Assembly (NCBI GenBank): GCA_023386645.1
Contig: JAEWJI010000058.1
Coordinates: forward strand, 203,432 to 267,431
Length of the DNA: 64,000 nt
Direction of reading: 5' to 3'
Origin: Pseudomonadota bacterium
GTDB lineage: Bacteria; Pseudomonadota; Alphaproteobacteria; Caulobacterales; Caulobacteraceae
In this document: one piece after another, positions 49,701 to 56,759 of the stretch
Layout of the letters: every line of letters begins with the position of its first letter
How positions within the stretch are numbered: the first letter of the stretch is position 1
Program-made: the position numbers and the translations under genes
Notes under the pieces: model-generated
Told to the model about the DNA's origin: nothing
Databases searched by the model: none
The model's input: the letters and a program-made list of their open reading frames with translations, nothing else

Positions 49701-50140
49701 CGACGATTGCCCAGGGTCAGCAGGCGCGTCAGCCGACCCCAGCCCTCGCGATCCTCCGGATAGGCGACGATATCCGGCGTGCCGTCGCCGAAGGCCAGGC
49801 GGACCCCGGTCAGAAGGCGGAAATCGGCGGCCTGGGCCTTGACCCAATCGGTGCGTTCATCGGGACTGAGGGGGTCGGCGATCCAGCCGTATTCGCCGGG
49901 CGATCCGCCCGCGCGCACCTTCTCCGGCGGCGACCAGCCGTCATTGCGCAGCGTCTTCAGCGCCGACCAGGCCCGCACCACCCCGGCCACCGTGTTTCGA
50001 TCGGCCAGACCCAGGCCGGCCTGTCCCAGCAACAGGGAGGTCAGCACCATGGTCTTGGGATGCGAGGCCCCCCGCAGGAAGGAGAAGTTGCTGGCGGCGA
50101 CCAGCTCCGCATAGCCGGGGACCGTGTGAGGCGCGCTCAT
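46796..50140 (-). CDS. dnaE2: Error-prone DNA polymerase DnaE2 (ImuC)
   Basis: A 1,114-residue C-family polymerase of the DnaE2 branch. The PHP domain opens with YAELVAASNFSFLRGASHP (14-32), the palm carries PDIDVDFEHERREEII with the catalytic aspartates, and the protein ends with the typical HPRNLRILPGSRDFH. It does translesion synthesis in the SOS mutasome with ImuB. The frame extends to 50278, but ATG 50140 overlaps imuB (ATGA) and fits the family. The attR border lies only 48 bases beyond its stop, so the island sits at the very end of the operon. Confidence 0.95.
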   Translation of the reverse strand: MSAPHTVPGYAELVAASNFSFLRGASHPKTMVLTSLLLGQAGLGLADRNTVAGVVRAWSALKTLRNDGWSPPEKVRAGGSPGEYGWIADPLSPDERTDWVKAQAADFRLLTGVRLAFGDGTPDIVAYPEDREGWGRLTRLLTLGNRRAKKGECHLELRDLLANPEGLLLIVMPGRGMEGLERLLDRLNEVRPEAVWLGAAMPRRGDDRRRLARLGALAEAARTPLVATNDALYHAPSERDLQDVLTCIREGVPIDQAGRRLLANAERHLKAPAEMARLFADAPGALAETLEVLKRPIFDLGTLKYEYCEEPVPPGHTPQGWLEQLVQEHYPIRYPQGVPDKVRETVAKELAYIAERDLAPYFLTIHDIVREAANRRILCQGRGSAANSAVCYVLGITSVDPACNDLLFERFLSADRSEPPDIDVDFEHERREEIIQYLYSRYSRDRAGIAATVIHYRPRSTIREVGKALGLTEDITARLAASQWGSWGAEIPERDVVQAGLDPANPLLRRVIEMGTRLLGFPRHLSQHVGGFILTKGRLDELVPIGNAAMPDRTFIEWDKDDIDELRLMKVDVLALGMLTCIRKALDLMRTHEGVDYDLATIPGEQADVYDMLCRGDSIGVFQVESRAQINMLPRLKPREFYDLVIQVAIVRPGPIQGDMVHPYLRRRSGKEAPEYPSPSPEHGPADELQSILGRTLGVPLFQEQAMKIALTAAQFSPKDANGLRKAMGTFRGDGDLSRFEDQFVGRMIERGYEADFAQRCFDQIKGFGSYGFPESHAASFARLVYVSSFIKCRHPAAFAAALLNSQPMGFYAPAQIVRDAQEHGVEVRPIDVNHSHWDNTLEGPADALALRLGLRQIDGFREAWADDIVLARTRPFGTVESLMRRARLPAAAIRKLADADAFRSLDLDRRQALWEARRLPDDDALPLFAAASAQELGEEEDARLPRMALGEHVAADYQTTRLSLKAHPMTILRPVFTAEGLLTCAQIETRRSGARVRTAGVVLVRQRPGNGKAIFITLEDETGVTNLVLWVPVFEAHRRIVMSARLLGVEGVVEKSPEGVVHLMAQRLFDRSAELKGLSPDHEPVIQLSGADEFVHPQHPRNLRILPGSRDFH

Positions 50141-51675
50141 GCGAACAGGCCGTGGACGTACCAGCGGGGCGGAGGCTCCTCGCCGAAATGGCCCGCGCGG
50201 AACAGCCAGAAGCGACGACCCGTCTCGTCCTCGACCCGGTAATAGTCGCGCACCCGGCCCCCGCCGCGCCGCCACCACTCGCCCTCAATGCGCTCGGGCC
50301 CTTCAGCGAGTGTCACCCGATGCTTCACGCGCCGCCATTCGAACCGGGCGGGCGGACCATCGGGCACGGGGGAAACGACATCCACCGGTTGAGGCGGGTC
50401 GAATAGGTGCAGAGGCCGCATGGGGGGTGAGCCGGGATCGCGCCGGGGCCAGCGGGCGCCGTCATCCGGCGTCGGTCGCGCGGCGGAGACCAGGCGGCTC
50501 GCCCGCTCAGGCAGGTGCGAATCCACCGGGCGCGTCCAGGTCACCGCCTCCGGCCCCAATCGCGCCGTCAGCCGGTCGATCAGAGCCTCCAGCGCCTCCC
50601 CCCGATGCGAGGCGGCGTCCAGCGTGGTCTGGACCGGATCCAGCGGCTCCAGATCCAGCGCCTCCATCCTCAGCTGGTCGATGCCGAAGCCGGGGTCCAG
50701 CGGCGTGGTCAGGGCTCCCAGCTTCTCCCGGAACAATCGCGCCACGGCGCCCGCGTCCCGGACGGGCCGGCCCACCCCCAGACCGATACGGCGCGTGCGG
50801 CCGTCGATCCGGAACACCGTCAGGCGGAAGCCGCGCGCGCCGGAGCGCCGGGTCTCCAGCGTCGCCTCCATCTCGGCCAGCAGGTCGCCCATCACCGTCT
50901 CCAGCGGTTCGGTGGTGGTCAGGGGCTCCATCAGTACGCGATCGGCGACCACGGGCGCGGGCGGACGCACCGGCGTGATGCGCGCGTCCTCCAGCCCCAG
51001 GGTGCGGTCCAGCCGCGAGGAGAAGTCCGCGCCGAAGCGCGCGGCCAGGGCGGCCCGGGGCCGATCATCGACATCGCCGAGCGTCTTAAGCCCGGCGCGG
51101 CGCAGGGCCTGGGTTTCGGCCGGCGCCAGCTCCAGGGCGGCGACAGAAAGCCGGCGGGCGATCACGCGGTCTTCGCCCTCGGCCGTTATCCCCCCGGCGC
51201 CAAACCGGGCCAGGGCGCGGGCCGCCTGGGGCGTTCGGGCCATGGCGAGGCGCGACCGCAGTCTCATGCGCCGGCACAGAGCCGCCACGGCTTCGACCAA
51301 CCCCATCTCGCCGCCGAACAGATGGGCGCAGCCGGTCACATCCAGCACCACGCCGTGCGGCGTATCCAGAGCGGTCATCGGGCTGAACCGGCCGAAGGCG
51401 TCCAACAGGTGATCAAGCCACACCGCGTCCTTCGCCGCCGCGTGCGGCCAGGCCTGCAGATGCGGAACCTGCGCTCGCGCATCGGCAAGGGTCATGCCGG
51501 GGGTCAGACCCAAATCCAGCGCCTCCGGATCGACCGCCGACAACCGGAGGGCGCTGGCGGCCTTCTCGACCAAAGCGAACGGCCCTTCAGGCCGCTCGGA
51601 CGCCAGCCGGTCGATGGGCAGGAACGGAAACCATACCGCCAGATGCCTCCGGTTCGACGAGCGATCGGGTTTCAC
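50137..51675 (-). CDS. imuB: Mutasome protein ImuB (Y-family polymerase-like)
   Basis: A 512-residue Y-family homologue. It starts RRHLAVWFPFLPIDRLASERP near residue 9 (abridged: HLAVWFPFLPIDRLASERP) and has LDVTGCAHLFGGE in the palm region, but the acidic pair needed for polymerase catalysis is not in place, as in other ImuB proteins. ImuB links DnaE2 to the sliding clamp. The first 89 bases overlap the end of imuA; residues about 460-490 (RRGGGRVRDYYRVEDETG) form the conserved C-terminal domain. It is the middle gene of the SOS operon. Confidence 0.94.
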   Translation of the reverse strand: MKPDRSSNRRHLAVWFPFLPIDRLASERPEGPFALVEKAASALRLSAVDPEALDLGLTPGMTLADARAQVPHLQAWPHAAAKDAVWLDHLLDAFGRFSPMTALDTPHGVVLDVTGCAHLFGGEMGLVEAVAALCRRMRLRSRLAMARTPQAARALARFGAGGITAEGEDRVIARRLSVAALELAPAETQALRRAGLKTLGDVDDRPRAALAARFGADFSSRLDRTLGLEDARITPVRPPAPVVADRVLMEPLTTTEPLETVMGDLLAEMEATLETRRSGARGFRLTVFRIDGRTRRIGLGVGRPVRDAGAVARLFREKLGALTTPLDPGFGIDQLRMEALDLEPLDPVQTTLDAASHRGEALEALIDRLTARLGPEAVTWTRPVDSHLPERASRLVSAARPTPDDGARWPRRDPGSPPMRPLHLFDPPQPVDVVSPVPDGPPARFEWRRVKHRVTLAEGPERIEGEWWRRGGGRVRDYYRVEDETGRRFWLFRAGHFGEEPPPRWYVHGLFA

Positions 51676-52333
51676 GATCCCACTCCATGATCCATTCGCC
51701 GGTCGTCAGTCCCGACCGGCTACGCAACAGATTGACCTTGAAGGCGGGCCGGCCCGGCGCTCGCGTCTCCAGGCCTCTCGAAGGGGCCGCTTCCACCAGC
51801 CACCGGGTTTCAGCCGCGCTGGGCTGAGGGCTGGCCCCTGTCCGGATCAGGATCGCCAGGGTCCGGCCCTGCCGCGCCGCCAACCTCAGACGTCGGCTCG
51901 CCGTGAGGGAAAAGGCCCTGGACTCGCCCCAAGCGCTCATCAGCACCGCGTTCACCGCTCCGCTGCGCAATACCTCTTCACCCGCCGCCAGCAGGCCTGC
52001 GGCGTCTCTCACGCGCACCAGAAGGACATCGTCAGGTTTCAGGCCCCACTCATGAAGCCCCAGACCATGAATGTCCCCCGTTTCGCCCCGCCCGCGATCC
52101 TCCCGGATCCAGGCGAGTCCCTGGTGCGAGCATCCAAGAGCAAGGGCGAGCCCGAAACCGCTGGCGACCGGCGTCTGACGGCTGGCCGAAGCATAGACCT
52201 CGTGCAGCGTGTCGGCGCCCAGGCGTGGGCTTCGTCGCGGATGTGGAGCGTTCCCAAGTTCGAAATCGATCCGGGGTTCGGAAGACGTCGTCTTCCAATG
52301 GCGCCGGAGGTTGATGATAGGGGAGGGTGGCAT
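51587..52333 (-). CDS. imuA: Mutasome protein ImuA
   Basis: A 248-residue ImuA/SulA-RecA-like protein: LHEVYASASRQTPVASGFGLALAL is the family start block (abridged: HEVYASASRQTPVASGFGL), with WIREDR and LKPDDVLLVRVRD further on. ImuA is needed with ImuB and DnaE2 for damage-induced mutagenesis. A perfect LexA box lies 4-18 bases upstream of the ATG, so the operon imuA-imuB-dnaE2 is SOS controlled. No Shine-Dalgarno sequence is seen in the short leader; the 5' end may be very close to the ATG. Confidence 0.92.
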   Translation of the reverse strand: MPPSPIINLRRHWKTTSSEPRIDFELGNAPHPRRSPRLGADTLHEVYASASRQTPVASGFGLALALGCSHQGLAWIREDRGRGETGDIHGLGLHEWGLKPDDVLLVRVRDAAGLLAAGEEVLRSGAVNAVLMSAWGESRAFSLTASRRLRLAARQGRTLAILIRTGASPQPSAAETRWLVEAAPSRGLETRAPGRPAFKVNLLRSRSGLTTGEWIMEWDRETRSLVEPEASGGMVSVPAHRPAGVRAA

Positions 52334-52336
52334 GAT

Positions 52337-52351
52337 GTTCTCGTAATGTTC
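52337..52351 (-). promoter_or_regulatory. LexA (SOS) box of imuA-imuB-dnaE2
   Basis: GTTC (52337-52340), 7 bases, GTTC (52348-52351) on the plus strand is the exact alphaproteobacterial SOS box GTTC-N7-GTTC. It ends 4 bases before the imuA ATG on the minus strand, so bound LexA would cover the transcription start. Confidence 0.88.
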
Positions 52352-52418
52352 TCATATATGCCTCGTTCCACCCAAGGGAGTCGAGTCGCCGAAGAGCAGC
52401 GATGAGTCATTGCGTATA

Positions 52419-52431
52419 GTTATATTATAAC
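52419..52431 (+). promoter_or_regulatory. Zur box in front of the ZnuD-type receptor
   Basis: GTTAT-ATT-ATAAC is a perfect inverted repeat in an AT-rich island (52415-52435) and agrees with the TGTTATAnTATAACA-like Zur consensus. It lies 35 bases upstream of the receptor ATG at 52466, where binding would block transcription when zinc is plentiful. Confidence 0.8.
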
Positions 52432-52465
52432 ATAAGCCTCCGTCTCCGCCGTTGATGGAGGACCA

Positions 52466-54598
52466 ATGACCCATCAAAACTTCTTCCTGTTCGCCGCCGT
52501 CGGTCTGGGTGGGCTGGCTCTCGCCGACCCCGCCCTGGCGCAGTCCGCGCCTGCCCATGCGCCAGATGAAACCCATTTGGAGGACATCGTGGTGACCGCC
52601 GATCCTTTGGGTCGATCGCCATCTCAGGTGATCAACAGCGTGGCCCTGATCCACGGCGATGATCTGGTGCATCGCCGCCAGGGGACCCTGGGGGAGACCC
52701 TGACCGGCGTTCCGGGCGTGAGTTCAGACCCCTATGGCGGCGGGGCCAGCCGGCCGGTCATCCGGGGCCAGACCGCGCCGCGCGTGAAGGTGCTCAGCGA
52801 CGGTGCGGCGATTCAGGATGCGTCCGAGGTCTCTCCGGACCACGCCGCCACCGGCGACCCTCTGCTTCTGGAAGGGATCGAGATCCTTCGCGGACCCAAC
52901 GCCCTCATCTACGGCGGCGGCGCCATCGGCGGGGCGGTCAATCTGCTCGACAACCGCATTCCGCGCCGCGCGCCGAGCGACGGTGTCGACGGAGTGGCCG
53001 AGGTTCGGCTGGGAACGGCCGACCAGGAGCGCGGCCTGGTGTTCGGCGCCACCATCGGCGCAGGCCCGCTGGCTGTCCGCATCGAGGGCGTCGACCGCCG
53101 GACATCCGACTATGACGTTCCCCGCTTCCAGCCCCACGCCCATGATCATCACGACGATCATGAGGATGGAGACGAAACCGGGGGTGAAGAGGCTCAGGCT
53201 TTCGATGTCCTGGCCGGCTCCTTCAGCGAGTCCCACACACTGACGGGCGGACTCTCTTGGATCGGTTCGCGCGGATACCTGGGCGCCGCCTTCACCGAGG
53301 AGACGAGCGAGTACGGCCTGCCGGGACACAGCCACGATTATGAAGGCTGCCACCCGCATGGCTCCAGCCTGCACTGCGGCGGCCATGACCATGGCGAGGA
53401 CGATCACGATCATGATCTCGGGCATGAACACGGCGAGGTTCCGGTCGTCGATCTGGTTAGCCGCCGCATCGATCTGCGCGGAGAGGTGAGCGACCCCATT
53501 CCAGGCATCGAGCGCGTCAGGGTCCGGGGGGGGCATACGGACTACCGGCACGACGAGGTGGAGGATGGCGAGGTCGCGACCACCTTCACCAACAATGGCT
53601 ATGACGGCCGGGTCGAACTGGAGCATGCGCCGGTCGCCGGATTCCGGGGCGTGATCGGCGGCCAGACCGGCCGCAGCGACATCGAGGCCTCGGGCGTGGA
53701 GAGTTTCATTCCCCGCACGCGAACGGAGAGCCGCGCCCTGTTCATCGTCGAGGCGATCGACATCGGCGATTGGAGCCTGGAGGCCGCGTTGCGCCAGGAG
53801 TGGCTGGAGACGAGCGCGGCGGAGCCGACCGTCGCGCGGCCGGATCGCGAGTTCACGCCGTTCTCCATCTCGGCGGGCGCGTCCTGGCGGTTCACGCCCG
53901 GCTTCGAGCTGTCGCTGACAGCCTCACGTTCGCAGCGCGCTCCAACCGTGCAGGAGCTCTATGCACGCGGCGTGCACCTCGCGACAAATACCTATGAGAT
54001 GGGAAGCGGCGAGCTAAACCAGGAGACGGTGGTCTCCGTCGAGACCGGGATCGAGAAGACCGAGGGCGACACGACCTTCAGCGTCAGCGCCTACCGCTAC
54101 GCCTACGACGGCTACATCTATGCCGACACCCTGGACCAGTTCGAGGACTTCCGGCTGATCCGTTATACCCAGGACGACGCGGTCTTCACCGGGCTTGAAG
54201 GCGAGGTGACCCATCGCTTCACGCCCAGGCTGTCGGCCACGGTCTTCGGCGATCTGGTGCGGGCGGAGCTTGATGGCGGCGAGGACCTGCCGCGCATCCC
54301 GGCCGCACGTCTCGGCGGCCGGTTGGACGCCTACCGCGGTCCCTGGTCGGGCGCCGTCGAATACGTTCATGTCTTCGACCAGGACCGCATTGCCGAGTAC
54401 GAGGAGGAGACGCCGGGCTATGACATGGTCAACGTCACCATGGCCTATGACTTCGACCTCGGTGACGCTTCGACCCAGGTCTATCTACGGGGATCGAACC
54501 TGCTGGACGAGGTGGCGCTGAATCACGCCTCCTATCTGAGTGCGCTCGCCCCGGCTCGGGGCCGCAACGTCACCCTGGGGGTCCGCGCCCGGTTCTGA
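52466..54598 (+). CDS. znuD: TonB-dependent outer-membrane zinc receptor (ZnuD-like)
   Basis: A 710-residue TonB-dependent receptor. Signal peptide 1-28 (ends ADPALAQSA), plug about 35-165 with LEGIEILRGPNALIYGGGAIGG (abridged: IEILRGPNALIYGGGAIGG), then a 22-strand barrel ending in aromatic-rich LGVRARF. Two extracellular loops are packed with His and Asp: HDHHDDHEDGDE (about 228-240) and, near 290-325, a longer run with HDHGEDDHDHDLGHEHGE, the type used by ZnuD to catch zinc. GGAGG lies 6 bases before the ATG. The Zur box upstream and zur elsewhere in the window support zinc as the cargo. Confidence 0.92.
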   Translation: MTHQNFFLFAAVGLGGLALADPALAQSAPAHAPDETHLEDIVVTADPLGRSPSQVINSVALIHGDDLVHRRQGTLGETLTGVPGVSSDPYGGGASRPVIRGQTAPRVKVLSDGAAIQDASEVSPDHAATGDPLLLEGIEILRGPNALIYGGGAIGGAVNLLDNRIPRRAPSDGVDGVAEVRLGTADQERGLVFGATIGAGPLAVRIEGVDRRTSDYDVPRFQPHAHDHHDDHEDGDETGGEEAQAFDVLAGSFSESHTLTGGLSWIGSRGYLGAAFTEETSEYGLPGHSHDYEGCHPHGSSLHCGGHDHGEDDHDHDLGHEHGEVPVVDLVSRRIDLRGEVSDPIPGIERVRVRGGHTDYRHDEVEDGEVATTFTNNGYDGRVELEHAPVAGFRGVIGGQTGRSDIEASGVESFIPRTRTESRALFIVEAIDIGDWSLEAALRQEWLETSAAEPTVARPDREFTPFSISAGASWRFTPGFELSLTASRSQRAPTVQELYARGVHLATNTYEMGSGELNQETVVSVETGIEKTEGDTTFSVSAYRYAYDGYIYADTLDQFEDFRLIRYTQDDAVFTGLEGEVTHRFTPRLSATVFGDLVRAELDGGEDLPRIPAARLGGRLDAYRGPWSGAVEYVHVFDQDRIAEYEEETPGYDMVNVTMAYDFDLGDASTQVYLRGSNLLDEVALNHASYLSALAPARGRNVTLGVRARF

Positions 54599-54642
54599 CC
54601 GGCGGCTGGAGGTGGCGCAGGCGCGCCCCTCCGCCGGCGGCG

Positions 54643-55341
54643 TCAGGCCGTTTCGACCAGGACCACCTCGGCGTCCGTCAGGGCGCGGACGGTGATGGCG
54701 TCCTCCTCCCTGATGGCGGCGCCGTCGCGGGCTCCGACCCGCACGCCATTGACCTCGACCTCGCCCTGGGCCGGGACCAGATAGGCCCGGCGGCCGGCGC
54801 CCAGCGAATAGGCCGCGCTCTCGCCCGCCTTCAGGGTCGCGCCGACGACCCGGCCGTCGGTGCGGATCGGCAGGGCGTCGGCGTCTTCGTCCATGCCCGA
54901 GGCCAGGACCACGAAGCCGCCGGCTCGGTCGCCCTTGGGGAAGGGTTTGGAGCCCCAGGCCGGTTGCTCGCCCCGCCGGGTCGGCAGGATCCAGATCTGG
55001 AAGATGCGGGTGGTCTCAGGCTCGGCGTTGTACTCCGCATGGCGGATGCCGGTCCCGGCGCTCATCACCTGGACGTCGCCGGCCTCGGTGCGGCCTTTGT
55101 TGCCCAGGCTGTCCTCATGGGTGATCGCGCCCTCGCGGACATAGGTGATGATCTCCATGTCGGCGTGGGGGTGAGGCGGAAAGCCCGCGCCCGCCGCGAT
55201 CTCGTCGTCGTTCCAGACCCGCAGGGCGCCCCAACTCATGCGGGCGGGGTCGTGGTAGTTGGCGAACGAAAAGTGGTGCCTCGCCTTGAGCCAGCCGTGG
55301 TCGGCGCCGCCCAGGCTGTCGAAGGGCCTCAGCTCGATCAT
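54643..55341 (-). CDS. Pirin-family protein (YhaK-like)
   Basis: A 232-residue bicupin of the pirin family. The N-terminal domain has the metal ligands in PPHPHADMEIITYV (two His) and, later, GTGIRHAEYNAE (His and Glu). The start FDSLGGADHGWLKARHHFSFANY is standard for YhaK/pirin. Several members show quercetin 2,3-dioxygenase activity in vitro; the physiological role is unsettled. It converges on the receptor gene with a 44-base gap. It is cytosolic, since no signal peptide is present. Confidence 0.9.
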   Translation of the reverse strand: MIELRPFDSLGGADHGWLKARHHFSFANYHDPARMSWGALRVWNDDEIAAGAGFPPHPHADMEIITYVREGAITHEDSLGNKGRTEAGDVQVMSAGTGIRHAEYNAEPETTRIFQIWILPTRRGEQPAWGSKPFPKGDRAGGFVVLASGMDEDADALPIRTDGRVVGATLKAGESAAYSLGAGRRAYLVPAQGEVEVNGVRVGARDGAAIREEDAITVRALTDAEVVLVETA

Positions 55342-55437
55342 CTCAAATCCTCCCGCGCCGGCCGTCCGGCGCGCTGTGCTGAAGCCGAGATAGGAAGGTC
55401 ACCGTCAATTCGCAACAGAGACGGTTGCGTATAGACG

Positions 55438-55866
55438 TCAGGACAGGGTCTTCAGATAGGCGATCACGTCCGCCCGCTGCTGCGGGTCCTTGATCCCGGC
55501 GAAGGTCATGGTGGTGCCGGGCGTGACCTGGCGCGGCGCCTCCAGGAAGGCGAACAGCTGATCCTCGGTCCAGACCTTGCCGCCGCCCTGCATGGCGCCG
55601 GAGTAGCGGAAGCCCTCGACCGACCCCATGGGCCGGCCGACCACGGCATGCAACGTCGGCCCGACCCGCTTCGCCCCCGGCTCCACCGCGTGGCAGCTGC
55701 GGCAGCGCGCGAAGACCACCCGCCCCGCCTCGACCTGTCCGGTCAGACCGGCGACCGGAAAACTCACACCGGCGAGCTCGGAGGGGGCGGGGGCGTCCGA
55801 GCCGCTTTCGGCCGAGCAGGCGGCGAGGACCGCTGAAGCGGCGACCACAAGCGCGAACCGGGTCAT
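55438..55866 (-). CDS. Class I cytochrome c, lipoprotein or periplasmic
   Basis: A 142-residue cytochrome c. The heme is bound at CRSCH (about 55-59), and the distal methionine is probably in TTMTFAG near 118. The signal MTRFALVVAASAVLAACS has a lipobox cysteine at 17, so it is likely a membrane-tethered lipoprotein. VGPTLHAVVGRPMGSVEGFRYS is typical of the c550/c2 family (abridged: VGPTLHAVVGRPMG). It carries electrons in the periplasm. Its ATG overlaps the stop of the small gene upstream. Confidence 0.9.
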   Translation of the reverse strand: MTRFALVVAASAVLAACSAESGSDAPAPSELAGVSFPVAGLTGQVEAGRVVFARCRSCHAVEPGAKRVGPTLHAVVGRPMGSVEGFRYSGAMQGGGKVWTEDQLFAFLEAPRQVTPGTTMTFAGIKDPQQRADVIAYLKTLS

Positions 55867-56126
55867 TCCAGCCCGTCCGTGGTGACGGTGAACGGCCGCT
55901 TCTCCTCGAGAGCCCGATCCGCGAGCTCTCCCTGCACCCGGCGCCAGCGCTGTAGCCGGTCGTAGTCGATGACATGGGAGGGCTCGCGATCCAGCCAGGC
56001 GTCGAGTTCGCGCCGTTGAGCCTCGAAATCCGGGTGGGCCGGATCGGGCTCGGGCGGCACGGTCGGCAGGGCCTCGGCGACCTCGTGCGGAATGGGAAAG
56101 GCGCCGGCGGCGGTCATCAGGATCAT
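55863..56126 (-). CDS. Small hypothetical protein upstream of the cytochrome c gene
   Basis: An 87-residue acidic, helical protein (PIPHEVAEALPTVPPEPDPAHP, abridged here to PHEVAEALPTVPPEPDPAHP, then LDAWLDREPSHVIDYDRLQRW). It has no cysteine, membrane segment or known domain. ATG 56126 is used; ATG 56117 would also serve. The stop overlaps the cytochrome ATG, so the two are translationally coupled. The longer frame up to 57224 is only antisense to the neighbouring genes. Confidence 0.6.
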   Translation of the reverse strand: MILMTAAGAFPIPHEVAEALPTVPPEPDPAHPDFEAQRRELDAWLDREPSHVIDYDRLQRWRRVQGELADRALEEKRPFTVTTDGLE

Positions 56127-56222
56127 CGACCGCAATGTAGGTCCCGCCCGCTTCCCCGCCAACCTTTCGCCTTGATGCACGTTGCCTGATGCGACTGCCA
56201 AGCCAGCGTCAGGAGCCCGCCC

Positions 56223-56693
56223 ATGCCGCGATACGCCCTTTTCGCCTCCATCGCCGTCCTCGCTATCGCCTCCACGCCCGCCGCCGCTTCGCAGGCGACG
56301 CCACAGGATCCGGTCGAGGACCTGCTGCGCGCTCGAGGAGAGGCCTATCATCGCGCGTCCGACGAGGAACAGGACCCGGCCGAGGTGCGCACCACCCAGG
56401 CGCTGAACGCCGAGATCGCGGCCCAGAACGAACTGGCGGAGTCCCAGGAGCGTAGCGACCGCGACGCCTTCGAGGCCGCCAACGCCGCGCGGGAGGCCGA
56501 GATCGCCGCCGCCGAGGCGGCCGCCGCTTCGGAGCGGGCGGCCTACGAGGTGGTGCTCAGGGCGTCCGACGAGGCGAGGGCCCAGCACGAGCGGGACATG
56601 GCCGACTGGCGCGCGACCGTGGCGGCCTGCGAGCGAGGCGACCGCGCCCGGTGCGAGGCGGGCCACCGCAGGGCGCGCAGCCAGCCCTACTGA
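56223..56693 (+). CDS. Exported coiled-coil protein of unknown function
   Basis: A 156-residue protein with a signal peptide (MPRYALFASIAVLAIASTPAAA, cleaved near residue 22; abridged YALFASIAVLAIASTPAAA). The mature part is a long Ala/Glu-rich helix (about 30-125) that would form a coiled coil, followed by a short basic tail with two cysteines (ACERGDRARCEAGH) that could form a disulphide. No family is recognised. It has GGAG before the ATG and stands alone between the divergent cytochrome pair and a carboxylesterase gene. Confidence 0.65.
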   Translation: MPRYALFASIAVLAIASTPAAASQATPQDPVEDLLRARGEAYHRASDEEQDPAEVRTTQALNAEIAAQNELAESQERSDRDAFEAANAAREAEIAAAEAAAASERAAYEVVLRASDEARAQHERDMADWRATVAACERGDRARCEAGHRRARSQPY

Positions 56694-56759
56694 AGTCGCA
56701 GGCGGCCTGTTGCCGCCTCGCCCCACCTGGTCCACAGCTAGGACGGCGGGGAAGGGCGA

